A stretch of 64,000 bases of DNA from Hafnia psychrotolerans. GTDB lineage: Bacteria > Pseudomonadota > Gammaproteobacteria > Enterobacterales > Enterobacteriaceae. Made by a program: the position numbers and the translations under genes. The stretch lies in assembly GCF_014639435.1 (NCBI RefSeq), contig NZ_BMFZ01000006.1:246570-310569 (forward strand), in the 5' to 3' direction. This document shows positions 40,224 through 50,400 of the stretch, piece by piece (within the stretch, counting starts at the first letter, position 1; every line of letters starts with the position of its first letter). Below the pieces are notes generated by a model. It had not been told where the DNA came from. It worked only from the letters and a program-made list of their open reading frames with translations, and did not search any database.

Positions 40224-40537
40224 TATGATTTCACCAAATAGATGACTAGCCAACATTCATCAGCGGTGTATGTCCCTGCCGAGTAATCGCCATCACCATT
40301 GCTGATCGTAATAGCGCCTCCTGAACCAGTAATTTTTCTGCGGGAACCAGAGTAAGCATCCCCTGTTATCGGGGATTGTATAGCTGCGACCTTAAATCCC
40401 GGCGGTACAGAATAGGAATAGGACCCTGAGATTTGACCAGCGCTCAGATAAACGGTCGCCACGACAAGCACCGGCACAATGCCGGTGTTGTTCACATTAC
40501 CGTTTGCATCCCAAGTTTGAATGCCCCAGTTAGCCAT
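40223..40537 (-). CDS. Small tail-tip protein, MANWG start
   Basis: 104 residues, start MANWGIQTWDANGNVNNTG; beta-rich with a Gly/Ser-rich middle. Shares its first five residues and the order of a following D-x-x-G-N turn with the next gene, so the two probably derive from duplication. Start overlaps the J stop. Unknown role. Confidence 0.65.
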   Translation of the reverse strand: MANWGIQTWDANGNVNNTGIVPVLVVATVYLSAGQISGSYSYSVPPGFKVAAIQSPITGDAYSGSRRKITGSGGAITISNGDGDYSAGTYTADECWLVIYLVKS

Positions 40538-43500
40538 CACCAATTCCCCGTTATTAAACCAACTTGTACACGGAGAACGCCATTATCATCTTTTGCGCTG
40601 ATCGTGGTGTTCGTCTGTTTCATTGCTCCAGCCCCCCCAGCATTACCGAGGTTGATAAAAGTCCCAGACTTACTCAACTGCCACCCCTGAGTGGACCCGT
40701 CATAGTTATTTGATTGGATAAAATTACCTATTTTTGCATTATCAATTGTACCGTCCTGAATAAACGTTGATCGCAGGAATGTTTGACCGTTTACAGCGGC
40801 AAAAGCTAACTGGTAACTGCCATTGTTGGTGTTATAAATGGCAAAGTTATCTGCACTGAAAAGCGCATATGACTGAACGCTTCCACCACTCCCTTCCACT
40901 CCTAACTGCATTCCGGCTACATATTTGTTGCCGTTGCTATCAATCTGGACTTTCACACCCCATTGGGCCGATAACTTGCCGCTCAAATCAGCGTAGGCAC
41001 TTGATACCTGCTGTACCGCAGCGGTGTTGGTATCTGACTGAGCCTGAATCTGCTCAAATTTCTCTGCGTATGCATGGTCATTATCAGCAACGGTTTGCTT
41101 CACGGTCAGAATGTCAGCCCTGTTACTGCCAACAGCTTTGAACTGGTGATCGATTGATGCATCAAGATTCAGGGCGTTCTGCAAAAGCCCTTCAATATTT
41201 GTATCAATATTCGAAGACAGCCGTTCAAATGCTTCAGATTTCCTGATGGCTTCATCAATATAATCAATCATGCCGGGGATATCGGAAGATGCTTTACCTG
41301 AAGCTTCCACGAATCCAGAAACCCCAAAGGCATTCTTGGTGCGGACATACATGTAATACGTAGTGTCTGCCTTCAGTGCGTGGAGAGTCCATTGCGTCGC
41401 CCTACCAAGAAACTGAGCCTCGTTTTCCACGTTTCCCACACTGGAAGCAGGTACCTCACCCGTGAACCAAAACTCAAATGACGTATCAGTGGTCGCGCTA
41501 ACGTTCATTACTGGAACGATATCAGCGGAGAAAAACCCTGGAGTCCATTGAATAAAAGATGGAGCTGCAGGTGCGCCAATCACTAAGCTGATTTGCGTTT
41601 CAGCGCCCTTCATTCCATTCTCATTTCTCCCCCTGACGCCAAGTGAATATGCCCCGGCGGTGAGTCCATAAAATTCATAGCGAAACTGGTCAGTTTCGTA
41701 TTGAGCCACCACCTTCCCATCAAGTGAGTAAACATATAGCTCGAACACAATCTTTTTCGTCAGTGTGGCCGTTTCCCAAGTGGCCGCAACTTGAACGGTT
41801 TCACTGTTCACGTTGTTGATCCGAAGATTTTCGATATTCGGAACCCGATACCCGTTTAGTGTGTCATTCGGAACATCAAACACCGCGCCATCGTCAACAA
41901 TGGCCTGTTTATTTGGGTTGTGAAGAGTGGCTGAGATGCTATAAACCGAGTTGTTTTCATCCTCGGATACGCCCATTATCCGCCACAGCCTTGTTGAAAC
42001 CTCCCCAGCGGATATAACGAATATAGTGCCGTCTTTGACCCATAGCGGCGCTGAAGAAAGAGTAATAGCTGATCCGGAAACTGATGAAATTACATGCTTA
42101 ACGAACTTTCCATCTGACCCCATGATTGACATGGTGTCACCGTTTCCTGCCAACTCAGAAACGTTAGCGTCTACATTCAAAACCCTTCCGCTATGAGAGA
42201 TAATCCTGCCACCAAGTCGGGTAGCTGCGTGGTCATTATCCATCACCTCAATAATGTCACCTGGCATAAATGCAATTGCATCGCGTGCCATTTTGAACGT
42301 GACCTTTTCCTTCTCAAGCTTCGCGCTTTCAACGAGCCACTTGGCCGTTCTCAGCGCTTGCCCGCGCGATGTACAGCCAAAAGCTTCAATAGTGGTTTCG
42401 TTGTACCCGTAGCGATCAATAAGCGCGTCATCAGAGTAATACTCCTTCACTTGCTCCCAACCGTTGCTCGGGTCTGTCCATGAGACGACTACCGCGTTAT
42501 AGCGTTCAGAACGCTTCATTGAACTGTAGGAAAACAATCCATCAACAACGTTAGCATTGGTAACTGCTGAAACTGGGTCTTGCGGCCGGTCAATCATGAT
42601 TGAGAACCGCATGCCGTCCCAGAGAGCAATCCCTCTGAACATGCCAGCGATATCATCTAGCAAATCACGAGCGCTCTTCTGTTCAGTTATATAAGCGTTA
42701 AGCGTAAACCTTGGTTCTTTACCTCCATAACCGTCATCTACTGGCTGATCGCAAAACTGAGAAAGTACGTAAAGGCTTCCATCATCGATATCGATGTACC
42801 CTGCTCGGCGAGCCAACCCATACCGGGTGTTTTTCACCAGGGCTCGGAATATCCATGCCGGATTGCTTGTCCATGCTGACTTAAACCCACCCAACCATAA
42901 CCCAGAGTATGTGCGTGTTATCGGGTCGTAATTCTCCGGCACATCGACAATCAAACCGCGTAAATGGTAAGTGCGGTTTGGCGTGTCTGTGTACTGGTCA
43001 CGGTCGATGACAGCACCGCAAACTGCCGAATATGGGTAAGAAAGGTTGTCATCAGTAATCTCAACGAAACTATTCCAAACAGTTCCGTTGGTTAGCAGAT
43101 CGCTTGTGCTATCAGGGGTGATTCGTCGAACGCGAATATCGAATGGTTTAGTCTCGGGAGCGTCAATAACATAAGCCTCAAGATATTCCCCGGAAATTTT
43201 CCCCGTAATGGTGACCGTCTGAGCTACCTGAAAAGCGGAGTTGCCCGTTCTTGTTTCAAGAACTATGGTCACTGAAGTGTTCTTCTGATTGCCTTTGCTG
43301 TCCTGTTCTGCAAGAGAGCTGACGCCCACATTAAATCTCACACGGGTAACGTCATTGTCAGTAATGGTTCTGACCAGCGGCGTTGACTGAGTTACAGCGG
43401 TATTGATGATCGTTGTCGACTGTATAGCGCCAAATCCATTAATTGGTGACTGGCTTGCTGTCCCAGGCCTCCATGCAACGCTGACGCCGTTAACACTGAC

Positions 43501-43680
43501 ATCGCCGTTGGCATTGGTGACAGGAGTTTTATTTAGCAGGAAGGAAGATAAGTGATCCTGGTCTACCGGGCCGTATATTGGCCCCTCAGAAATTAGGTCG
43601 AGCACCTGATAGAACTGTTTGGATTTTAGATTATCGTTAATAAGTTTTGGAGTGCTACCGCCGCCGCCGCCTGAGCTCAT
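40537..43680 (-). CDS. Tail tip host-specificity protein J
   Basis: 1047-residue central tail-tip protein, like lambda J: it contacts the outer-membrane receptor. N-terminal LISEGPIYGPV hub motif, then the long J core (DIRVRRITPDS, NPAWIFRALVKNTRYGL, FSYSSMKRSERYNAVVVSWTDP), fibronectin-like domains around 640-810 (IGAPAAPSFIQW), and a C-terminal coiled-coil then receptor-binding part. Preceded by I (43690). Receptor unknown; the adjacent Cor-like gene suggests FhuA, an inference. Confidence 0.9.
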   Translation of the reverse strand: MSSGGGGGSTPKLINDNLKSKQFYQVLDLISEGPIYGPVDQDHLSSFLLNKTPVTNANGDVSVNGVSVAWRPGTASQSPINGFGAIQSTTIINTAVTQSTPLVRTITDNDVTRVRFNVGVSSLAEQDSKGNQKNTSVTIVLETRTGNSAFQVAQTVTITGKISGEYLEAYVIDAPETKPFDIRVRRITPDSTSDLLTNGTVWNSFVEITDDNLSYPYSAVCGAVIDRDQYTDTPNRTYHLRGLIVDVPENYDPITRTYSGLWLGGFKSAWTSNPAWIFRALVKNTRYGLARRAGYIDIDDGSLYVLSQFCDQPVDDGYGGKEPRFTLNAYITEQKSARDLLDDIAGMFRGIALWDGMRFSIMIDRPQDPVSAVTNANVVDGLFSYSSMKRSERYNAVVVSWTDPSNGWEQVKEYYSDDALIDRYGYNETTIEAFGCTSRGQALRTAKWLVESAKLEKEKVTFKMARDAIAFMPGDIIEVMDNDHAATRLGGRIISHSGRVLNVDANVSELAGNGDTMSIMGSDGKFVKHVISSVSGSAITLSSAPLWVKDGTIFVISAGEVSTRLWRIMGVSEDENNSVYSISATLHNPNKQAIVDDGAVFDVPNDTLNGYRVPNIENLRINNVNSETVQVAATWETATLTKKIVFELYVYSLDGKVVAQYETDQFRYEFYGLTAGAYSLGVRGRNENGMKGAETQISLVIGAPAAPSFIQWTPGFFSADIVPVMNVSATTDTSFEFWFTGEVPASSVGNVENEAQFLGRATQWTLHALKADTTYYMYVRTKNAFGVSGFVEASGKASSDIPGMIDYIDEAIRKSEAFERLSSNIDTNIEGLLQNALNLDASIDHQFKAVGSNRADILTVKQTVADNDHAYAEKFEQIQAQSDTNTAAVQQVSSAYADLSGKLSAQWGVKVQIDSNGNKYVAGMQLGVEGSGGSVQSYALFSADNFAIYNTNNGSYQLAFAAVNGQTFLRSTFIQDGTIDNAKIGNFIQSNNYDGSTQGWQLSKSGTFINLGNAGGAGAMKQTNTTISAKDDNGVLRVQVGLITGNW

Positions 43681-43689
43681 ATTTTCACC

Positions 43690-44220
43690 TTAACTAATTG
43701 AAATATCCCAGTCCTGATTGTTCGTGGTGTCGATACCAAGGGAGATAATATTTGACCCTACAACCATTTCGCCAAGCAGCAGAGGCACAGGCCTTCCCTG
43801 CCCGACCCTGTTCTCTGCGCTGGTGAACGAGTTGTTGGTGAGTGATCCGGACTGAGCTGAGTCAGCTGAAGTTTTGGTCTTCATGTGGGATGTCATGTAT
43901 AACGAATAGGCAACAGATGCCACGGTGACCGCAACCAGCGTCCAGACTACCCATCCAGCACCGATGATCGCGCCTTCAACTATCGGGACGAATAAAATGG
44001 TCGCTCCATCCTTTGGGTGCCTGTCCATATGAAAATGGAGGTTGTCGTTATTCACATCATTCCCATCAATACGCATACGGATTTTGGTTTTGTAAAAGTC
44101 GCGCTTGAATTCAGGACACTGAGCAAGAAGGAGGCGTAAACCTTGAGCGGGCGTATCGACCTTCAAAGAGACCTTGCGGAAATGTCGTCGTAAACTCCCC
44201 GCAAATCTAAAGATGAGCAT
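43690..44220 (-). CDS. Tail assembly protein I
   Basis: 176 residues. The first 75 have a ubiquitin-like fold (RFAGSLRRHFRKVSLKVDTPAQGL), then a hydrophobic Gly/Ala-rich pair of helices (about 80-110), then a Ser/Thr region and VPLLLGEMVVGSNIISLGID, as in lambda tail assembly protein I. It overlaps the K gene stop by 58 bases, in another frame. Confidence 0.85.
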   Translation of the reverse strand: MLIFRFAGSLRRHFRKVSLKVDTPAQGLRLLLAQCPEFKRDFYKTKIRMRIDGNDVNNDNLHFHMDRHPKDGATILFVPIVEGAIIGAGWVVWTLVAVTVASVAYSLYMTSHMKTKTSADSAQSGSLTNNSFTSAENRVGQGRPVPLLLGEMVVGSNIISLGIDTTNNQDWDISIS

Positions 44221-44888
44221 TGTTCATGCCTCCAAATGGAATGAGTTAATCTCAGGTATACAGGCCTTAAAGGCTCTCTTCGGCTTAATCGCCCTGACTG
44301 TTCGTGATGAATGACCAGGTTATCGCCGAGATAGACCATGGCATGACAAGGGTCACTCTCCGGAAAGGCGCGTCTAATCAAAACGTCACCCGGCTGGATA
44401 TCTTTCATTTCCACTTCATAAAACCCATTCGCAGATAAATTCTTGAGGTACAGATTCTCCTCACGAAGCCACCATCCGTTTGTACGTTCAAAGTCAGGCA
44501 GGTCTATTCCGCAAAGGTGATACGCATCCCTGAAAAGGGTGTAGCAATCCGTTACGCCGTGCTCAAAGCGCCTTCCCAGCAGATGTGGCACTGGCTTGAA
44601 CTTACGCAATCGTCCATCACTAACCAGCCACCATTCAATGCCCGTGGAAAGCTGCATCTGACGGTCAGCGCCAGAAAGAACAAGTTTCGGTTGATGGTGT
44701 GAATGGAGAACGGCGGTTACATCGCCGGTATCTTCTGCGCTTAACCAGTCATCCACACTGATCCGAAAATGTCGGCTTGGCTCTGGATGCGTATTGCGAC
44801 AGGAGAATAATCGGTTGCCGTTCACAATAAGCCCGCATACCTCATCTTGAGACGATGCCGCCAGTTCAATGCATTGCTGTTCTAGCAT
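44163..44888 (-). CDS. Tail assembly protein K (JAMM + NlpC/P60)
   Basis: 241 residues with two domains: an N-terminal JAB/MPN fold with HSH (62-64), then S-x(2)-D at 72-75, for metal binding, and a C-terminal NlpC/P60 peptidase with Cys115 in VTDCYTLFRD and His in DPCHAMVYLG. The lambda K homologue processes or cleaves peptidoglycan at the tail tip. Its start adjoins L's stop and its end overlaps I. Confidence 0.9.
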   Translation of the reverse strand: MLEQQCIELAASSQDEVCGLIVNGNRLFSCRNTHPEPSRHFRISVDDWLSAEDTGDVTAVLHSHHQPKLVLSGADRQMQLSTGIEWWLVSDGRLRKFKPVPHLLGRRFEHGVTDCYTLFRDAYHLCGIDLPDFERTNGWWLREENLYLKNLSANGFYEVEMKDIQPGDVLIRRAFPESDPCHAMVYLGDNLVIHHEQSGRLSRREPLRPVYLRLTHSIWRHEQCSSLDLRGVYDDISARSL

Positions 44889-45592
44889 CAGGAAACCTTA
44901 GCGGAGCCCGGATAGCCGCCGAATGGTAGTGCGCTGGGTTTGGGGAAACGTAACCGACAGCCAGAGGTATGCTTTGAGCATTTGTCTTTACTCATGTCTG
45001 AGGTCGGCACGTCTTTATCATCAGCCACAGCAGGTCCCGAGTAACCACAGCCATCGCCTCGATAAACCCACTGGCATACATCAGCCAGGATGGTACGCGC
45101 CGGAATGATGGAGTTATCGCAATCAACAGGGGTAGCGAGATTGTAGGTAACCGTCTCGAAAGTTTCCTCGGCCATTTCCTCTATGACATAACGAGAAACG
45201 GCTTCCATTGTCGAATCGGCGTTGGGATTACCGCCGGGGAAGTTGACCGCGTCGAGATGATAGACAGGAACCTGGCGCCGAGTAACCACCGCGCCCAAGG
45301 CATCGTCAAAGTCACTGTTAATGCCCGTAACCAGCCCGGTGATATTTGCTACCTTCATCACTGGCCGCGAATACGTCCCCTCAGATTTTGTCTCAAAGCC
45401 CTCAACAGCTATCGGATAGGCCGAGTAAACCGCACCCTTCCAAATTACGTTTCCGTAATAACCATTCGTGCCAGCATGGAAGCGGATAACATCCCCGCCA
45501 AACGATTGAAGATCCACTTCGAATAGGTCGAGCATCGCCCCTACACCGGTGTCAACGCTCTCGATGATTAGTTCTGCTGGGATGTCTCTCAT
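44888..45592 (-). CDS. Minor tail protein L
   Basis: 234 residues. The C-terminal part has four conserved cysteines (PVDCDN, ADVCQW, GDGCGYSG, DKCSKHTSGC) which bind an iron-sulfur cluster in lambda L. N-terminal Phage_tail_L-like strand structure. Overlaps gene M by four bases. Confidence 0.88.
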   Translation of the reverse strand: MRDIPAELIIESVDTGVGAMLDLFEVDLQSFGGDVIRFHAGTNGYYGNVIWKGAVYSAYPIAVEGFETKSEGTYSRPVMKVANITGLVTGINSDFDDALGAVVTRRQVPVYHLDAVNFPGGNPNADSTMEAVSRYVIEEMAEETFETVTYNLATPVDCDNSIIPARTILADVCQWVYRGDGCGYSGPAVADDKDVPTSDMSKDKCSKHTSGCRLRFPKPSALPFGGYPGSAKVS

Positions 45593-45939
45593 CGCGGCAC
45601 CTGCTCAAAATCACAAGTCAGCTCATGAACGCTGCCTGTTTTCTTTAATGACCACGACCTGCAAATAAACAAAGCCTGGACGCCAGTCATAGATGGTGTC
45701 CAATAGAACGACTCCACCGCCATTCTCGCCTTCAAAAATGCCTCGGCCTGTTTTGCATAATTCGGCCTGTCGCAGACCCCATCAGTTCCGATGAACGTCA
45801 GGGAATACTTATCCATCAGTGGATTAATGCCCTTGGTCTGACGCTGTTCATACCGATCACCAAGACTGACTACTGCCACATTTGGCGCACGGGAAACCGT
45901 GAAGCCTTTTTGGGGACTCCATGTGAATGTTTGTGGCAT
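45589..45939 (-). CDS. Minor tail protein M
   Basis: 116 residues with FTWSPQKGFTVSRAPNVAVVSLGDRYEQR, the lambda M pattern. It links the tape measure region to L. Coupled to L by overlap. Its leader holds a terminator hairpin (45961-45980) belonging to the preceding moron. Confidence 0.85.
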   Translation of the reverse strand: MPQTFTWSPQKGFTVSRAPNVAVVSLGDRYEQRQTKGINPLMDKYSLTFIGTDGVCDRPNYAKQAEAFLKARMAVESFYWTPSMTGVQALFICRSWSLKKTGSVHELTCDFEQVPR

Positions 45940-45960
45940 GGGTAACTCCAGATAATAAAA

Positions 45961-45980
45961 AACCCCGCCGGAGCGAGGTT
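45961..45980 (-). terminator. Terminator in leader of tail gene M
   Basis: Stem AACCCCGC/GCGAGGTT with loop CGGA and a T-run on the minus strand. Identical in sequence to the hairpin at 50864. Confidence 0.8.
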
Positions 45981-46004
45981 GGGAGATGAGTCTTCAAAGC
46001 AAAA

Positions 46005-46022
46005 AACCACCCGTAGGTGGCT
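46005..46022 (-). terminator. Terminator directly after doc
   Basis: Stem CCACC/GGTGG with loop CGTA and a T-run of six on the minus strand, three bases after the doc stop. Together with the 45961 hairpin it gives a double terminator. Confidence 0.7.
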
Positions 46023-46024
46023 TC

Positions 46025-46507
46025 TCAAGATGATATATCAATTCTTATTTGGAGGATTTCGCAGATGCCCATCATGGGTTTTGCGCAAAGATCTCTCGAA
46101 TCGTAGGGTCTTGACCAGTGGCATAGCCAGCTCTCCAGATCGTCGGCGTCATATTCCTTCCTCGCCATGCCTTCAGCAATACTTACCACCTCATGATCTG
46201 GCGCTGTAAGTTCATAACCGTTGATAAGAAGGAAGACATATCCTGACATCATAGCCGTACGCTTGTTGGCATTCGCGAATGGATGGTTTTGGATTATACT
46301 CTCAATAAGTGCAGCAGACAGGTGGAACATATCATCTGTCTGCTCGTAATATCGGATTTGGCTCGGTCTAGATTGAGATGATCCCAATCCATTTGGGTTG
46401 AGTACATCGATTGGCTCACTAGGCGTCTGCGCTTCGATTAATGATCTGTTGATAAATATCAGGTCATCGATAGACAGGTAGTTAACGCCCTCAACGTGTT
46501 CTGCCAT
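46025..46507 (-). CDS. doc: Doc-type Fic toxin
   Basis: 160 residues of the Fic/Doc family. The active motif HPFANANKR (75-83) is complete; Doc enzymes phosphorylate EF-Tu. It lies inside the tail region, between tail genes M and H, with its putative partner 11 bases upstream on the same strand. Start at 46507 by the family. Confidence 0.88.
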   Translation of the reverse strand: MAEHVEGVNYLSIDDLIFINRSLIEAQTPSEPIDVLNPNGLGSSQSRPSQIRYYEQTDDMFHLSAALIESIIQNHPFANANKRTAMMSGYVFLLINGYELTAPDHEVVSIAEGMARKEYDADDLESWLCHWSRPYDSRDLCAKPMMGICEILQIRIDISS

Positions 46508-46517
46508 ATTTGCTTAC

Positions 46518-46697
46518 TTACACCTTTGAAAGATCTTCCATGGCTTTTTCATAACGTGCGAAACCAAAGCCAAAAGCATTTTTGACCTGATCGTGATGCG
46601 TTGCTTCATCACTGATTGCCGCTCGCGGAGCTGCTACAATGCTCTTGTCACGAGGCGGAATGTACAATCTCTCTGCCTTTTTTTGTGCGTGACCCAT
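46518..46697 (-). CDS. Putative antitoxin partner of Doc
   Basis: 59-residue basic-to-acidic protein starting MGHAQKKAERLYIPPRDKS, ending FARYEKAMEDLSKV. Does not show a Phd/YefM fold that I recognise, but gene order (small gene just upstream of doc, 10-base gap) and a possible C-terminal helix fit an antitoxin. Good ribosome binding site GAGAGG seven bases upstream of ATG 46697; longer in-frame starts are less likely. Function inferred from context. Confidence 0.6.
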   Translation of the reverse strand: MGHAQKKAERLYIPPRDKSIVAAPRAAISDEATHHDQVKNAFGFGFARYEKAMEDLSKV

Positions 46698-46877
46698 GGA
46701 TAAACCTCTCATTAATACATACAAGTAAGCTTCAGCATCGCTGTTGGCAAAATTACAATACAAACTGTATCGAGATCCATCATAGAGTCATTGAACCACC
46801 AGTACAATACCAATGGTGATAAATCATGCTGCCAGTGTCTGATACAACACTCATGCATTAGCCAGCCACAAAGCAAA

Positions 46878-46895
46878 AACCCTCAGAGGAGGGTT
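46878..46895 (-). terminator. Terminator over stop of 46894 lipoprotein
   Basis: Stem AACCCTC/GAGGGTT, loop AGAG; the stop codon of the lipoprotein gene is in its arm, and a short run of A (T on minus) follows. Confidence 0.7.
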
Positions 46896-47373
46896 AGTTG
46901 CAGCTTACCGGTCGGCCTACAAAGATTATATCTCCATACGCATCGTTAGTATTTTTAATACGAAGAACATTATTATCTCTTATAAACACCCAATAAAGTT
47001 GCTTACCCGTATATCCACCGTAAGAATTCTTTGCGTTCACAAATACGCAGGAAGAATACCCATATACAAAATTACCATCCTGAACCATAACTTCTTTCCT
47101 AGGATGGGTCATACCGGAAAACTGAGCAGATTCAGGGTCTTTGAGAGCGTTTCTGATTGCGTCCTCTATTAGAGGTTTGTAATTCTTCGGATTCTTACCC
47201 ACATCAGCCGTTTCTAGGTTGATGTTTTTTACTTTATCTGCAAATTCCTGATCATGCTTTTTTGCTAATTGCATTTTCTGATCATAATCTGTCGTCCTTG
47301 TCATGCCTGATGGTTGTGATACACACCCTGCAAGCACCAGTGAAACCATAAAAGCTAAAGCACACTTCTTCAT
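46894..47373 (-). CDS. Prophage lipoprotein, unknown function
   Basis: 159 residues, signal ending with lipobox LAGC, then a domain with EDAIRNALKDPESAQFSGM, similar to small bacterial lipoproteins with that ALKDPxSAxF motif. Two later cysteines. AT-rich compared with the surrounding tail genes. Placed between the tape measure and the Doc module; a likely moron expressed from its own promoter. Start 47373 by signal peptide. Confidence 0.7.
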   Translation of the reverse strand: MKKCALAFMVSLVLAGCVSQPSGMTRTTDYDQKMQLAKKHDQEFADKVKNINLETADVGKNPKNYKPLIEDAIRNALKDPESAQFSGMTHPRKEVMVQDGNFVYGYSSCVFVNAKNSYGGYTGKQLYWVFIRDNNVLRIKNTNDAYGDIIFVGRPVSCN

Positions 47374-47456
47374 ACCCATACCCCATAAGTAACAATTCGT
47401 TACATGGTAGCAGAGGGGGCATGCAAGGCAATGCAAATACCGCCCTCAAGAGTAGA

Positions 47457-50400
47457 TTACTTTCTAGGTTGAATCATCCCTTTTGGCCTGCTGGTTTGGT
47501 CTTTGATAATGAGAAGAGTGTCTGTCTTCCACGCTTGCCTCAACTGCTTAATGGTTGCATCGTCAAGTCCATTGGTTGTGTTAACAGTAAGGTTCATTAC
47601 CTGATTTAATGTTGTAGAACCTCCAACCCCTCCCTGCATATCCTTGTTGCTAATTACTGATCCGTTATCGCCGGGGATCATATACTGCTTGCCTGAGCTA
47701 GCTTTGTAGATTTCAGGCATACCGCCCTCACCTACCTGGTACATGCTGCCAGCTGATACTGGTCCGCCGTTCTTACGAGCACCGGCAATAGCAAGTCCCT
47801 TGGATGCAGCAAGCGCAGTCGTGTATGCCGCTGTACCTACCGTTGTGGCGGAACCAAGAGTGGCTATTGATGCACTGATCGCCGCAGGAGCCCATGCGGC
47901 GGCTGCGGCTGTAGCTTGAGCTGTTGTTGCTGCTAAAGCTGCTGTAGCTGCAGCCTGCCCTACAATCATGTTTTTGACGTATTGCAGTCCCATCTCGACA
48001 AGACCAGTTACTACGCTATTCAGTATTGTCGTGCCGATGTTAGCCAAAGACTCCTGAAGGCTCTGCGTTCCGTTTAAGAGCCCGGTAATAGCATTCGAAG
48101 CACCCCCGGCAAGCGAGTCAATCGCCCCACCCAGCAACTGGTTAGTCTGACTCTGGTTTGACCAAATCTTCCACGCTGCATCTATGCGCGCTTGCTCATA
48201 TTCAGTATTGGCGGCATTGCGTAGAGCTATGCCTTGCTGCTCGGTGATTGTCTTGTTGGCTTCAAATTGCTGTATTAGTGCCAACTTTTTGGCATTCTCA
48301 TTCGCAAGTTGCTGGACTGGGTCAACAGAACCTGCAGCCTCTTGCTTTGGTGTTACCACCTGGTCAGCCCGAATTTTTGCAAGGTTTAGCTGATGTTCCT
48401 GCTCCATCTTTTCAGATGTGGCATTGAACTGTTCCTGAGTGATTTTTTTGGCAGATAGCGCAGTCTGCAGATCGGATACATCTTGCTTATAACTGGCATT
48501 CTCCTTGGTTTCTGGGAGAAGCTTCTCTGCTGCTGCCTGCGCCCTGATAGCGTTGCCAGTGTCCCATTTAGCCGCCGCGTATTGGCCGGCTAGTGAGATA
48601 TCCTTCTGGGTTGCTGCGCTACCGAGCGATTGCTGAGCTGTGAGAATGGCTTGTTCGCGGCTTAACTCTTTTGTTGAATCGCCCGCAAGTTCTGACTGTT
48701 GCTTCAGGTTAGCAAGCTTCTGAGCGATGCTTTCCGCCTGATTCTCGGCTTTCTTACCCTCAGCAGTAGCCGCCTTAGTTGCTTTTGTTCTGGCTGCCTC
48801 CGCAGCCTGTAGGTCATAGCGCTTGCCCGCTTCATCTCCAGCAGTGTTTATCTGGTTTTGATTGCCACCACTTGCCGCATTTTCCATTCTGGCTTTGGTT
48901 ACTGCACGGAGGCGCTTGTCTGTAATTGCTAAGAGGGTATTTTCGGCTTCCAAATCCTTGTTGTAGTCGTCAGCCTTCGCGCTACGCTCAACCATCAGGC
49001 TCGTTGCGTTAAATCTCTCTTTAGCTCCCGTTGCCGCATCAATCTTGTTGCCAAGTTCGGTCATGGCACCGGCTGCCACTCTGGCAAGCGTTCCGTTCCT
49101 GTCTAGCAAGTCATTTCCGGTCAACAGTGCGCCATTCAGTTTGGCTTGCAGAATCGCTGATGAGTTAACTGTACGTGACCTGTTCTGCTCCATCGTAGTG
49201 AGCTTGTCAGTTTCGATAGCAAGGTTTTCAGTAAGGTCAGCAACATCCTGTAGCTTTGACGCTGTTTGGCCGTAAATGCGCATTGAGGTTGTTTGGTTAT
49301 CGATATCCTTTTTAAGACCAGCAACGACCTCACGTTGATCTTCAATTGCAGAAGTTTGAATCTTCGTTGCCTGAGACGCTTTTGCAATCTCAGCGGCAAG
49401 TTGCACATCGCTCATTTCTTTCATCTTGGTGACAACAGATGAAATACTATCAGCGAATGCAAAAGCCGAGTCTCGAGCTTCCTGCGTTCTCTGGAAGAAG
49501 TAATAAACGGCGGCCGCTGCAATCATCGCAGCACCTACCGGCCCACCAATTAACGCCAAACCACCTCGTAATGTGGTCATGCCGATACTGGCACTTCTTG
49601 CCGCAGCTTCTGCTGTTTTCTGGGCTGCCGCATTGGCGGCGAGCGAGGCATTGTAGGCCTGAGTTGCCGCTGTAGCTTCGATTCTTGCTGCTGAAAGTCG
49701 GGTTTCCGCGATGAGTAATTGATCGGCTGTAACTGCCGTCGCTTTCATCCGTAAAGCTCTGTCCAATTCAGCCTGTGAAGCGATTTTAGCCGCCTCGGCG
49801 CTTCTTACCGTTGCTGCTGCCTCAAGTGAAGCTGTCTCCGCGGCTTGTAGGTTTGCTACCGACATTTCTCTTGATGCCACTACACTTTTAAATTTCGCAG
49901 CAGTTGCTGTTGCTAATGCCCCGACAAATCTACCGCCCATAAGGACGGAAACCACGCCGATTACACTTGCAACAGTGTCCAGATTATCACTGAGAGAGAT
50001 AACACCTTTATTGAACACGTTAAGCGTGGTGTTGACACTGGATGCTTCACCAACAAATTTAGTAATGTTGTTAGTGGCAACGGTGAATGACTGGCTCATT
50101 GTCAGGACGGTATTACCGAACTCTTTAGCAATGACATCACTTTGCTTCAGCAAACCGTTAACCACAACCTCTGTGGTGAGCTTGCCCTGTGCCGCCATAC
50201 CTCGTAACTGGCCGATAGTCACGCCAAGGGAATCAGCCAGCGCAACCGCCAATCGGCTGCCGTTTTCAGAAATTGAGTTAAATTCTTCGCCACGCAGAAC
50301 GCCGGATGCCAAAGCCTGGGAGAGTTGAACCATCGTTGAGCTGGCTTCTTCAGTGGTGGCACCCGATACGGTCAGGCCTTTGTTGATTGTTTCTGTCAGT

